The notes under the pieces were generated by a model, which did no database searches, was not told where the DNA came from, and worked only from the letters and a program-made list of their open reading frames with translations. A program made the translations under genes and the position numbers. Positions 6,007-14,460 of a stretch of 28,319 nucleotides of DNA are shown here, piece by piece. The stretch's first letter is position 1, and the number at the start of each line of letters is the position of its first letter. The stretch is from CAZZIQ01 sp964654355 (lineage in GTDB: Bacteria; Pseudomonadota; Gammaproteobacteria; GCF-002020875), in NCBI GenBank assembly GCA_964654355.1, contig CAZZIQ010000013.1, forward strand, positions 1-28,319, written 5' to 3'.

Positions 6007-8802
6007 ATGAAACCGGATTACATTTTGGTGGATGGCTCTTCTTATCTATTTCGGGCCTATCACGCGCTGCCGCCGCTCACCAACGCCCATGGCGAGGCCA
6101 CGGGCGCGATCTATGGTGTGGTCAACATGTTGCGCCGCCTACATCGTGACTATCCAGGCGCGCAGGTGGTGGTCGTATTCGATCCTCCAGGAAAGACCTT
6201 TCGCGACGACCTTTATCCTGAATACAAGGCACACCGTCCGCCGATGCCGGACGATTTGCGTGAGCAGATCGAGCCCTTGCTCGACGTCATTCGCGCTATG
6301 GGCCTGCCGCTGATCATCGAGCCCGGCTTTGAGGCGGACGATGTGATTGGCACCTTGGCTAAACAGGGCCGCAGTGGCGGGCATGAAGTGTTGATCTCGA
6401 CCGGTGACAAGGACATGGCGCAGCTGGTCGGCCCGCACATCACCTTGGTCAACACCATGACGAATACGGTGATGGATGCGGAGGGCGTGTTTGCGAAGTT
6501 TGGCGTACGCCCAGATCAGATCATTGATTACCTGACCTTGGTCGGCGACAGCGTTGACAACGTGCCTGGGGTCGACAAGGTGGGCCCCAAGACCGCTGCG
6601 AAGTGGTTGGCTGAACATGAGAGCCTCGATGCCATCATGCAGGGCGCCGATTCATTCAAAGGCAAGATTGGTGAAAACCTGCGAACAGCACTGGATCACC
6701 TGCCACTGTCGAAACAGTTGGTCACGATTCGTTGTGATGTGCCGATTCCTGAAAAGATTGACGCACTCCAACAAGCCGAACCCGATGCGGAGGCGTTGCG
6801 GACGTGGTTTGCCCGACTCGAGTTTAAGACGTGGCTGCGCGAGCTGAGTGGTGGCGATGCGGCGCCGACGTCGAGTCAGAGCGAAGCATCTAAATCTGCG
6901 CCCAATCAAATCGATGCATCTACGGCAAATGCTGACGCAACGAAGGTGGCGCTGCCACCGATCCCTGTGTTCGATCCAGCTCAGATTGAAGTGATTCAAA
7001 CCGAAACCTCGCTCGCACAATGGATTGAGCGGTTGCAAAAAGCCGAGCGTTGGGCGGTCGATACCGAAACGACGAGCCTGGATGGCTTGGAAGCACAGAT
7101 TGTGGGTTTGTCATTCGCGATTGAAGGTCAGCTGCCGGCCTATCTGCCGCTTGCGCATGATGCTGAGTTAGTCGATGTGCAGCTGGCGCGCGACGAAACC
7201 TTGGCGCAGTTGAAGCCGTTATTTGAAGATCCTGAGCCAAGGAAGGTCGGGCAAAACCTGAAGTATGACATGGGCGTGTTGGCCAATCATGGCATTGCGT
7301 TACGCGGCATTGCCGAAGACACGATGCTGGAATCCTACGTGTTGGATAGCACCGCGACACGGCATGATCTGGATTCGCTGGCTACGAAGTATCTCCACCA
7401 CGCGATGGTGGCGTTCGAAGATGTCGCGGGAAAAGGGAAGAACCAGCTGACCTTCAATCAGATTGCCTTAGAGCAAGCGGCACCCTATGCCGCAGAAGAT
7501 GCATGGGCAACGCTGGCTTTGCATGCGCAACTAGCGCCGCACCTACGGAGTGCGCCACGCTTAGAGCAGGTCTATCGCGAGATTGAGTTACCGTTGATTC
7601 CGGTGTTGTCACGTATGGAGCGCATCGGCATCTTGGTGGATGCACAACATTTGCAAGAACAAAGTGCAGTGTTGGGTCAGCGTTTGGTTGAGTTGGAGAT
7701 GAAGGCGCATGAAGCGGCCGGCCAAGTCTTCAATTTGTCTTCACCCAAACAACTGCAAGAAATCTTATTCGACCAGCTAGGTCTTCCGGTGTTGAAGAAA
7801 ACGCCAAAGGGCCAACCTTCAACTGCGGAAGAGGTTTTAGAGCAACTCGCGGAAGAACACAGCGAACAGTCGCCGTTGCCCGGTTTGATTCTGGAGCAGC
7901 GTGGATTGAGCAAGCTGAAAAGCACCTATGCCGATCGTTTGCCGGAACAGATTCATCCTAAGACCGGGCGTGTACATACTTCGTTTCATCAGGCCGTGAC
8001 CGCAACCGGGCGTTTGTCGTCATCGGATCCAAACCTTCAGAACATCCCAATCCGTACGGAAGAAGGGCGCCGTATTCGCCAAGCGTTTGTTGCCCCTCAG
8101 GGCATGCGTATGGTTTCGGCAGATTATTCGCAGATTGAATTGCGCATCATGGCGCATCTTTCGGAAGATGAAGGTTTGTTGCATGCGTTTAATCAGGGCG
8201 ATGATGTGCACCGTGCAACGGCGGCTGAGGTGTTTGGGGTTGCCCCCGAAGTGGTGACCAGTGATCAACGCCGCAGTGCCAAGGCGATTAACTTTGGCCT
8301 GATCTATGGCATGTCTGCATTTGGGTTAGCCAGGCAGCTCAACATTGGCCGGGCCGAAGCGCAGGACTATGTGAATCTCTATTTCCAGCGCTACCCTGGT
8401 GTGCGCGAATTTATGGATCGCACTCGAGAGCAAGCGCGTGCGCAAGGTTATGTTGAGACCGTGTTTGGTCGTCGGTTGTACTTGCCGGAAATTAACGCGC
8501 GTAACGCGCAGCGCCGTCAGTACGCGGAGCGTACGGCGATCAATGCGCCAATGCAGGGTACGGCAGCGGACATCATCAAGCGCGCAATGCTTGCTGTCGA
8601 TCACTGGCTCTACGATGCAAATACGCAGCTTACCGCGCGCATGGTGCTACAGGTGCATGACGAGCTGGTGTTTGAAGTTGCAGCGCAGGATGTCGACGCA
8701 TTGATCGCAGGTGTTACCCAACGCATGCAAGCAGCTGCCGAATTAAAGGTGCCTTTGGAGGTCGGTGTGGGTGTGGGTGCAAATTGGGACGAAGCGCACT
8801 GA
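6007..8802 (+). CDS. polA: DNA polymerase I
   Basis: This is the repair and Okazaki-fragment polymerase that fills gaps and removes RNA primers. The 931-residue product has all three domains. The 5' nuclease occupies about residues 1-290. The 3'-5' exonuclease keeps its acidic residues (Asp352 and Glu354 in VDTETTSL, then NLKYDMG and YAAEDAWATL), so proofreading should be active. The polymerase domain has VSADYSQIELR (Asp706), the O-helix segment RRSAKAINFGLIYGMS and LQVHDELVFE (Asp885). The frame also allows a TTG two codons earlier (6001); I prefer ATG 6007, with only a weak GAGCGGG ahead. The neighbours fit the conserved thrB - DUF2782 - polA - engB block. It converges with engB, 20 bases apart, without a visible terminator. 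Confidence 0.97.
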   Translation: MKPDYILVDGSSYLFRAYHALPPLTNAHGEATGAIYGVVNMLRRLHRDYPGAQVVVVFDPPGKTFRDDLYPEYKAHRPPMPDDLREQIEPLLDVIRAMGLPLIIEPGFEADDVIGTLAKQGRSGGHEVLISTGDKDMAQLVGPHITLVNTMTNTVMDAEGVFAKFGVRPDQIIDYLTLVGDSVDNVPGVDKVGPKTAAKWLAEHESLDAIMQGADSFKGKIGENLRTALDHLPLSKQLVTIRCDVPIPEKIDALQQAEPDAEALRTWFARLEFKTWLRELSGGDAAPTSSQSEASKSAPNQIDASTANADATKVALPPIPVFDPAQIEVIQTETSLAQWIERLQKAERWAVDTETTSLDGLEAQIVGLSFAIEGQLPAYLPLAHDAELVDVQLARDETLAQLKPLFEDPEPRKVGQNLKYDMGVLANHGIALRGIAEDTMLESYVLDSTATRHDLDSLATKYLHHAMVAFEDVAGKGKNQLTFNQIALEQAAPYAAEDAWATLALHAQLAPHLRSAPRLEQVYREIELPLIPVLSRMERIGILVDAQHLQEQSAVLGQRLVELEMKAHEAAGQVFNLSSPKQLQEILFDQLGLPVLKKTPKGQPSTAEEVLEQLAEEHSEQSPLPGLILEQRGLSKLKSTYADRLPEQIHPKTGRVHTSFHQAVTATGRLSSSDPNLQNIPIRTEEGRRIRQAFVAPQGMRMVSADYSQIELRIMAHLSEDEGLLHAFNQGDDVHRATAAEVFGVAPEVVTSDQRRSAKAINFGLIYGMSAFGLARQLNIGRAEAQDYVNLYFQRYPGVREFMDRTREQARAQGYVETVFGRRLYLPEINARNAQRRQYAERTAINAPMQGTAADIIKRAMLAVDHWLYDANTQLTARMVLQVHDELVFEVAAQDVDALIAGVTQRMQAAAELKVPLEVGVGVGANWDEAH

Positions 8803-8822
8803 GTTCCGCCTGCAGGTTCGTT

Positions 8823-9461
8823 TTAGGGTTCCGCGTGCGGCCATTCCAGCCAGGCATCGAGCACAGCATGAATCTCTTCGATGCCAGTTTGTTTGAGTGC
8901 GGAAAACAATTGCACAGTCGTTCCGGGGTAATCCGTCTTTAGGGCGTTACGAGTTTTTTGTAGGCTGCTTGATGCCGCGCCGCGACTCAGCTTGTCGGCC
9001 TTGGTGAGCAAGATGTGTATGCGCAACTTGGCCCACTTTGCCCAGTCCAGCATGACGCGATCGCCTTCGGTGAGCGGGCGGCGCACATCCATCACCACGA
9101 CCACCCCTTTGAGTGCGCTGCGTTGTTGCAGGTACTCGGCCATATTGGCTTCCCACGCCTTGCGCATTTCCAGTGGCACCTTGGCATAACCATAGCCCGG
9201 AAGGTCGACCAGGCGATGCGTTTCATCCAGCGTGAACAGATTGATCAGCTGAGTGCGGCCGGGGGTTTTGCTGGTGCGGGCGAGGCCGCGAATCCCCGTA
9301 ATTACGTTCAAGGCGCTGGACTTGCCGGCATTGGAGCGCCCGGCAAAGGCAACTTCAGCGCCCAAATCCGGTCCACATTCTTGCAGGCGGCTGGCGCTTT
9401 TAAGGAATTCCGCCGCGTGGTAGCGCGAGCTGCGGGCAATCAGGGAGGTGTCGTTCGACAT
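8823..9461 (-). CDS. engB: Ribosome biogenesis GTP-binding protein YsxC/EngB
   Basis: An essential small GTPase needed for late assembly of the large ribosomal subunit. The 212-residue protein shows G1 AGRSNAGKSS (40-49), the switch segment TPGRTQLIN, G3 DLPGYGYAKV, G4 TKAD and a G5-like SALKQTG. The length is typical. Its position beside polA is conserved in gammaproteobacteria. The ATG at 9461 matches the family start, though the ribosome binding site is poor. It has its own transcript, divergent from the cytochrome c5 gene across 213 bases. In some relatives a small RNA (Spot 42 or ErsA) sits between polA and engB; here only 20 bases separate them, so none is there. Confidence 0.95.
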   Translation of the reverse strand: MSNDTSLIARSSRYHAAEFLKSASRLQECGPDLGAEVAFAGRSNAGKSSALNVITGIRGLARTSKTPGRTQLINLFTLDETHRLVDLPGYGYAKVPLEMRKAWEANMAEYLQQRSALKGVVVVMDVRRPLTEGDRVMLDWAKWAKLRIHILLTKADKLSRGAASSSLQKTRNALKTDYPGTTVQLFSALKQTGIEEIHAVLDAWLEWPHAEP

Positions 9462-9537
9462 GCGGGGCTCGCGTGAGTGGTTCGTGTGAGAAAAGAATTG
9501 CTGTATGGGCCCATCAGGGACATCTGGGTTTTAGCTT

Positions 9538-9566
9538 TTGGCGCAATAAGTAGTCGTGGATATACT
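9538..9566 (+). promoter_or_regulatory. Sigma-70-type promoter for the cytochrome c5/c4 genes
   Basis: TTGGCG (9538-9543) and TATACT (9561-9566) are separated by exactly 17 bases. They point towards the cytochrome c5 gene and would give a leader of about 100 bases. Confidence 0.65.
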
Positions 9567-9674
9567 GATGCGCCCCCTAAGGACGGGCGAACGCTGTAGC
9601 GGCTCATAAGAAGACGCGCAACGATCAGTAGGATTTTCGTCATCTCTCTCATTCGAAGCAAACGGAGTGCATTT

Positions 9675-9980
9675 ATGAACAAGATGATTCTGATCGCTGC
9701 AGCAGCAGCACTGTCGGTTCCTGCCATTGCATCGGCCAATGGTGAAGCCACTTACATGAAAGCATGCATGGCCTGCCACATGACCGGCGCAGCTGGCGCA
9801 CCGAAGCTCGGTGATAAAGCGGCCTGGGCTCCACGCATCGCTAAGGGCATGGACGCACTGTACAACAGTGGGGTCAATGGTATCCCGGGTACCGCGATGG
9901 CGGCCAAGGGTGGACAGAAGAATTTGGCTGACGCTGATGTGAAAGCGGCAGTTGACTACATCGTTTCCAAGAGCAAGTAA
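9675..9980 (+). CDS. Cytochrome c5 family protein
   Basis: A small periplasmic monohaem electron carrier. The 101-residue precursor has a signal peptide (KMILIAAAAALSVPAIASA, probable cut after Ala21). One haem site, CMACH (31-35), covalently holds the haem and supplies the His ligand; Met75 in the GTAMAAKGG segment is the likely second axial ligand. GGAG lies 7 bases before the ATG. The pairing with a c4 cytochrome directly downstream, and with dsbA nearby, matches the arrangement next to engB in pseudomonads. It probably passes electrons from the bc1 complex or dehydrogenases to terminal oxidases; the exact partner cannot be read from the sequence. Confidence 0.92.
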   Translation: MNKMILIAAAAALSVPAIASANGEATYMKACMACHMTGAAGAPKLGDKAAWAPRIAKGMDALYNSGVNGIPGTAMAAKGGQKNLADADVKAAVDYIVSKSK

Positions 9981-10047
9981 GTTCGTTGCTGTTGGCTGAG
10001 TTGCGTGCCATTGCACGCCTGTTGAATTGCAAGAAAAGGACGTACCC

Positions 10048-10662
10048 ATGAATCGTCGTCATGTTGTTGCCCTAGCTTTGGCTGCGGGTTTGTTTTCAAC
10101 GCCGAGCATGGCTGCTCCGGTTGGTGATGTTGCTGCGGGTAAGGAAAAGGCTGCGGCTTGTGCGGCGTGTCATGGTGCCGATGGCAACAGCACGGATGCG
10201 GTCAATCCGAAATTGGCGGGTCAGAATGCGAGCTATCTCGTGAAACAGCTGACTGAGTTCAAGGAAGGCAAGCGCGTCAATGCAACCATGCAGGCGATGG
10301 CGGGTCCTTTGAGCAAGCAAGATATGGCCGACCTCTCGGTCTATTTCGCTTCGCAAAAGACCAGCGGTGGTGTGGCTAAGCGCAAGCTGGTGGAGCGTGG
10401 TGCCAAGATCTACCGTGGTGGCGACCAGGCGCAGGGCATTACTGCGTGCATGAGCTGCCATGGCGCCAAAGGCAACGGCAATCCAGCAGCCAAGTTCCCG
10501 TCCTTGGCGGGCCAGCATGCGGCATACACCGTTGCACAGCTGCGTAACTTCAAGCTTAACGATCGCGCCAACGATCCGAATGCCATGATGCGTAATATTG
10601 CAATGCGTATGACGGATGCGGACATGGAAGCCGTTGCGACCTTCATCGAAGGTCTTTATTGA
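10048..10662 (+). CDS. Dihaem cytochrome c4
   Basis: A periplasmic dihaem cytochrome of the c4 family, likely feeding electrons to a cbb3-type or similar oxidase. The 204-residue precursor has a signal peptide ending near SMAA (residues 20-23). Two similar class I domains follow, with haem sites CAACH (38-42) and CMSCH (134-138) and methionines late in each half (for example in MQAMAGPLS and AMMRNIAMRM) as axial ligands. I start it at ATG 10048 with AAAAGGA 8 bases upstream; an in-frame TTG at 10027 would spoil the signal peptide. It lies 67 bases after the c5 gene and ends in a strong terminator, so c5-c4 form one transcript. Confidence 0.95.
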   Translation: MNRRHVVALALAAGLFSTPSMAAPVGDVAAGKEKAAACAACHGADGNSTDAVNPKLAGQNASYLVKQLTEFKEGKRVNATMQAMAGPLSKQDMADLSVYFASQKTSGGVAKRKLVERGAKIYRGGDQAQGITACMSCHGAKGNGNPAAKFPSLAGQHAAYTVAQLRNFKLNDRANDPNAMMRNIAMRMTDADMEAVATFIEGLY

Positions 10663-10676
10663 TCGGTTCTGTGATG

Positions 10677-10712
10677 CAATAAAAAACCGGGCTTCGGCCC
10701 GGTTTTTTATTG
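10677..10712. terminator. Bidirectional intrinsic terminator with perfect 16-bp stem
   Basis: A perfect 16-bp inverted repeat closed by a TTCG tetraloop: the core CCGGGC-TTCG-GCCCGG is flanked by A6 and T6 and then by CAAT and ATTG. It ends cytochrome c4 (+) and the convergent cyclic-nucleotide-domain gene (-). Confidence 0.93.
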
Positions 10713-10732
10713 TCTGAAAAGGCGCACGGTTC

Positions 10733-11224
10733 TCAGTAGCGGCCACCGCTACCGAACAGATAGCCTGAAAGGTTCGCGGCACTCTTGCCCATGCGGCGGA
10801 CAAGGTGATCGAGGCTGATGATGGCTTGCTCGAGCACGTTCACAGCAATGTAGGGGTGTTCAACGCGAAGGCGCTTGTACATTGCGCGGCTCATGCGCAG
10901 TACTTCAGTTTGTTTCTTGCGTGCCTTCAGGCGTGCTGAGCGCGGCTCGCGGTCGAAGAACGACATTTCGCCCATCAGTTCGCCGGCGAGCATGCGTCCG
11001 ACCTCGACCTCGTTTTTGCCGGAGACATGAAACAGGGTGACCTCGCCAGATAGGACGAAGAACAGGGCTTCGCCAACCTCGCCAACATCGGCGACCAGAT
11101 CATCTTTGTTGAACTCGACGCATTCGGTGTACTCCAACAGTGTGCCGATCTCGGCGAGCGTCAGTGATTGCGCCAGATACTGCTGGGAGAGAAAGTGTTC
11201 GAGCTCTTTGCGGTCGCGTGCCAT
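10733..11224 (-). CDS. Cyclic nucleotide-binding domain protein without a DNA-binding domain
   Basis: The 163-residue protein is essentially one CRP-type cyclic-nucleotide-binding domain (about residues 15-130). The beta-roll segment is FFVLSGEVTLFHVSG. The phosphate-binding cassette is GELMGEMSFFDREPRSARLKA-like, with the arginine and serine that contact cyclic phosphate in this family. A short helical tail ending in GYLFGSGGRY replaces the helix-turn-helix of CRP/FNR regulators, so it should not bind DNA itself. GGAG lies about 8 bases before the ATG. It lies between cytochrome c4 and dsbA but on the other strand, with its own upstream region shared divergently with dsbA. The ligand (cAMP or cGMP) and partner are unknown. 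Confidence 0.85.
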   Translation of the reverse strand: MARDRKELEHFLSQQYLAQSLTLAEIGTLLEYTECVEFNKDDLVADVGEVGEALFFVLSGEVTLFHVSGKNEVEVGRMLAGELMGEMSFFDREPRSARLKARKKQTEVLRMSRAMYKRLRVEHPYIAVNVLEQAIISLDHLVRRMGKSAANLSGYLFGSGGRY

Positions 11225-11321
11225 GGGGGGTCTCCGGTGTGCGCATTCGGCACAGAGATTGCGGTAGCATGCTGCGCCAGAACAACGATTTTATGAGTCG
11301 CTTCACGAAGGATTTTCGCAC

Positions 11322-11963
11322 ATGATTCAGACCTTGCGTCGCGCGCTGATTGGTTTTTTGCTGTGTTTGCCACTGGCTGCACATGCCGACTATTTCTTTG
11401 AAGGCGTTGATTATCATCGCCTCGAAACCCCGATTCCGGTGACAACAGCGCCGGGCGAAGTCGAGGTCTTGGAGTTGTTTTGGTATGGCTGCCCACATTG
11501 TTTCCGCCTCGAGCCTTATTTGCAGAAATGGTTGCCCAACGCGCCGGCAGCACTGCGCTTTCGTCAGCAGCCTGCGGTCCTAAGCCCACGTTGGGCGCCG
11601 GCTGCGCAAGCGTTCTACGCCGCCGAGGCGTTGGGGGTGTTGCCACAAATCCACCACGCGCTATTTGATGGAATTCATGTGAGTGGCAACCGTGCGTTAG
11701 CAAGTGATCGTGCCGCGATTGCGAAGCTGTTTGCTCAGCAAGGCCTAAGTGAAACCGATTTCAATCAGGCCTGGGACTCGTTTGCGGTCCGCGGCAAGCT
11801 GCGTCGTGCCGAACAGTTCACCCAGCGCAGCGGCATTCAGGGTGTGCCCACGATCCTTGTGCAGGGCAAATACCTGACCGATGGCAGTAGTGCGGGGAGT
11901 TATGAAAACCTGATCAAGGTCATCGAATATCTGGTGGCGAAAGAGTCGGGCGCTGCCGAGTGA
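11322..11963 (+). CDS. dsbA: Thiol:disulfide interchange protein DsbA
   Basis: The periplasmic oxidase that introduces disulfide bonds into exported proteins. The 213-residue precursor has a signal peptide (ALIGFLLCLPLAAHA, cut near residue 22). The thioredoxin-fold active site is FWYGCPHCF with Cys57 and Cys60, the helical insertion follows, and the cis-proline loop GVPT carries Pro176. The CPHC dipeptide is that of strong oxidising DsbA. AAGGAT stands about 9 bases before the ATG. Its position close after the c4/c5 cytochromes is as in Pseudomonas. The TGA stop overlaps the GTG start of the next gene (GTGA at 11960-11963), so the acetolactate synthase is probably translationally coupled to it. 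Confidence 0.95.
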   Translation: MIQTLRRALIGFLLCLPLAAHADYFFEGVDYHRLETPIPVTTAPGEVEVLELFWYGCPHCFRLEPYLQKWLPNAPAALRFRQQPAVLSPRWAPAAQAFYAAEALGVLPQIHHALFDGIHVSGNRALASDRAAIAKLFAQQGLSETDFNQAWDSFAVRGKLRRAEQFTQRSGIQGVPTILVQGKYLTDGSSAGSYENLIKVIEYLVAKESGAAE

Positions 11964-13585
11964 ACGCGGCGCAGCTGTTCATCCGCTGTCTCGAAAACGA
12001 GGGCGTTGAATACGTCTTCGGGATTCCGGGCGAAGAAAACCTAGATCTAATGGATGCCTTGCTGGACTCGCACATCGAGTTCATCACGGTGCGACATGAG
12101 CAGGGCGCGGCCTTTATGGCGGATGTCTATGGCCGTCTTACCGGACGTCCCGGTGTGTGCATGGCGACGCTGGGTCCGGGCGCGACGAATCTGCTGACCG
12201 GGGTCGCCGATGCCAATATGGACCACGCGCCAATCGTGGCCATTGCGGGACAGGCGGCGACCACGCGGCTCCATAAAGAGTCGCACCAGGTGCTCGATTT
12301 GGTGCGCTTGTTTGAGCCGGTCAGCAAGTATTCGACCCGCGTGTTGGAGCCTGAAATCGTTCCGGAGGTGGTGCGCAAGGCCTTCAAGTTGGCCGTGACG
12401 GAGAAACCCGGCGCATCCTTCATTGAGTTTCCAGAAAACGTCGCCGAGATGGAAACGGACGAGGCACCCTTGCCAGTGCACAACCCGCCGGTGCCCGAGC
12501 CGCCAGAAGAGCAGATTTTGGCCGCCGCCGCTCTGATTAGCCGTTCGCAGAATCCGATGATCTTGGCTGGGCATGGTGTGGTGCGGACGCAAGCGCATCT
12601 GGCCCTGGCCGACTTCGCCCGCGATCTGCGCATCCCAGTCGCGAACACCTTCATGGCCAAGGGTGTGATCCCCTTCAAGCACCCGATGGCGCTGGGCAGC
12701 GCGGGGCTGCAGAAAAACGACTTTGAGAATTTCGGATTTGATAAGGCCGACCTCATCATCGCGGTCGGTTTTGACTTGGTGGAGTGGCATCCGTATTTGT
12801 GGAATCCCGGGCGCGAATGTCGCATCGTGCACATTCATGCTTCGGCGGCCGAGGTGGATGCGAGCTATAACGTCGATGTCAGCGTATTGGGCGACATTCG
12901 CTACAGTTTGCAGCGCATTGCCACCCGAGTTGCGGCGCGAACCGTGGATCCGGCGCGTCCGATGCGAGAGTTTCTGATCGAGCAGATGCAGCATTTCTCA
13001 AGCGATCTCAGTATGCCGATGAAGCCGCAAAAGATCGTGTGGGATTTGCGTACCGCAATGCATTTGGAGGACATCGCGATCTCGGATGTGGGTGCACACA
13101 AGATGTGGATGGCACGCACCTTCCGGGCCGAGTTTCCCAATACTTGCATCATCTCCAATGGCTTTGCCGCGATGGGTATTGCCTTGCCGGGCGCGATCGC
13201 GGCCTGTCTCGCGCGTCCACAGCAGCGCGCCGTCGCGGTCACCGGTGATGCGGGCTTTCTGATGAATGTGCAGGAGCTGGAGACTGCCGTGCGTCTCAAC
13301 TTGTCGCTGGTGGTTCTGATTTGGAACGATGGCGGTTATGGCTTGATTGAATGGAAGCAACTGAATCAGTTTGGCCGGCCGGCGCATGTGCACTTTGGGA
13401 ATCCTGATTTTGTGCAGCTTGCTGAATCCTTTGGTGCACATGGCTATCGCATTGGGCGCGCTGAGCAACTGCAAGCGGTGTTGGCGCAGGCCCTCGAGGA
13501 GCCAGGTGTGAGCGTCATCGACTGCCCGGTCGACTATCGTGAGAATGCCTGGCTGACACAGCGTCTCGGCGAAGTGGTCGGTTAG
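11960..13585 (+). CDS. Acetolactate synthase, catabolic AlsS-like large subunit
   Basis: A thiamine-diphosphate enzyme that should condense two pyruvates to 2-acetolactate. The 541-residue product has the N-terminal PYR domain with the catalytic Glu47 in VRHEQGAAFM. A central domain follows, with GFDLVEWHPYLWN. The C-terminal PP domain has the metal and diphosphate motif starting at TGDAGFL (Asp430) and ending in IWNDGGYGL. The segments GFDLVEWHPYLWN and SDVGAHKMWMARTF resemble Bacillus AlsS more than anabolic IlvB/IlvI, and no small regulatory subunit gene is adjacent. No acetolactate decarboxylase gene is in the window either. The GTG start overlaps the dsbA stop by 4 bases. Other ThDP enzymes of the family (for example glyoxylate carboligase) are less likely. 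Confidence 0.85.
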   Translation: MNAAQLFIRCLENEGVEYVFGIPGEENLDLMDALLDSHIEFITVRHEQGAAFMADVYGRLTGRPGVCMATLGPGATNLLTGVADANMDHAPIVAIAGQAATTRLHKESHQVLDLVRLFEPVSKYSTRVLEPEIVPEVVRKAFKLAVTEKPGASFIEFPENVAEMETDEAPLPVHNPPVPEPPEEQILAAAALISRSQNPMILAGHGVVRTQAHLALADFARDLRIPVANTFMAKGVIPFKHPMALGSAGLQKNDFENFGFDKADLIIAVGFDLVEWHPYLWNPGRECRIVHIHASAAEVDASYNVDVSVLGDIRYSLQRIATRVAARTVDPARPMREFLIEQMQHFSSDLSMPMKPQKIVWDLRTAMHLEDIAISDVGAHKMWMARTFRAEFPNTCIISNGFAAMGIALPGAIAACLARPQQRAVAVTGDAGFLMNVQELETAVRLNLSLVVLIWNDGGYGLIEWKQLNQFGRPAHVHFGNPDFVQLAESFGAHGYRIGRAEQLQAVLAQALEEPGVSVIDCPVDYRENAWLTQRLGEVVG

Positions 13586-13605
13586 GCGTCTCTGAAAAGG
13601 TTGCT

Positions 13606-14460
13606 GTGGTCGAGATGGAAGCGCTTGATCATGCGGCGATATCGGCCGAACTTTCGAAAATTGGCGGCGATTTCGCGCAATCTTCATCCATCGATATTTT
13701 TCCGCAGTTGCCTTCGACCAATGCGTGGCTGTTACAGCGCGCCCGCGCATTTGAAACGGAAGTGGAGCTGAGCAACGGGGCAGTCTGTCTCGCTGAGGCG
13801 CAGACCCAGGGGCGTGGTCGACGCGGTCGGACCTGGGTTTCGCCGTCGGGTGGAGGCGTCTATCTTTCCCTATTTTGGGCGTTTGATCGACCGACGCAGG
13901 TATTGAGCGGGCTGGGGCTGGTGGCCGCGGTGGTTGCCGCGGAGACGCTGCGAGGCGCTGGGGCCGCGCCGGTGGAATTAAAATGGCCGAACGACTTGGT
14001 GGTGAATGAGTTCAAATTAGGCGGCATCTTGATTGAATTGACGCAAATTTCGGGAAACGAGCAGGGAGTCGTCATTGGCCTTGGGGTCAATCGTGCCCCC
14101 CCTCAGCAACCCGTATCCGAGCGCGATGCAGCGGTTGCGCCGTGGACGGGTTGGGCGGCATGGATCGATCCGGCGCGACCGATTTCGCGCAATGCGCTCG
14201 TTGCCCGGCTGATTGCGGGGTTACGGTCGGCGTGCGCGGAGTTTGCCAGCCAAGGTTTCGCGCCTTGGATTTCGCGTTGGGAGGCCTTGCATCGCGATCA
14301 GGCGCAGACCGTTCGCGTGGATTTGGAGTCGAGCAGGTTTGAAGGGATCGCGCTGGGACTCAACCCGGAGGGCGGCTTGCGCCTGATGGTGGGCGGTGCC
14401 GAGCGTGTGGTCTACAGCGGCGATGTGACGCGCCTTCGTCCGGTTGAGGTGCGCAGATGA
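13606..14460 (+). CDS. birA: Biotin--[acetyl-CoA-carboxylase] ligase (no repressor domain)
   Basis: It activates biotin as biotinyl-AMP and attaches it to the carboxyl carrier protein of acetyl-CoA carboxylase. The 284-residue product begins directly with the catalytic domain: PSTNAWL (36-42), the biotinyl-AMP loop GRGRRGR (69-75), LKWPNDLVV and KLGGILIEL, then a C-terminal SH3-like domain. The winged helix-turn-helix found in E. coli BirA is missing, so it is a group I ligase that cannot repress biotin genes by itself. I use GTG 13606, with AAAAGG 5 bases upstream; an ATG nine bases later is possible. It is followed by coaX with a 4-base ATGA overlap, an operon layout common in gammaproteobacteria. 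Confidence 0.94.
   Translation: MVEMEALDHAAISAELSKIGGDFAQSSSIDIFPQLPSTNAWLLQRARAFETEVELSNGAVCLAEAQTQGRGRRGRTWVSPSGGGVYLSLFWAFDRPTQVLSGLGLVAAVVAAETLRGAGAAPVELKWPNDLVVNEFKLGGILIELTQISGNEQGVVIGLGVNRAPPQQPVSERDAAVAPWTGWAAWIDPARPISRNALVARLIAGLRSACAEFASQGFAPWISRWEALHRDQAQTVRVDLESSRFEGIALGLNPEGGLRLMVGGAERVVYSGDVTRLRPVEVRR

Noticed and set aside
8803..8822. A Spot 42/ErsA-type small RNA between polA and engB
   Set aside because: Only 20 bases separate the two convergent stops, too few for such a gene.
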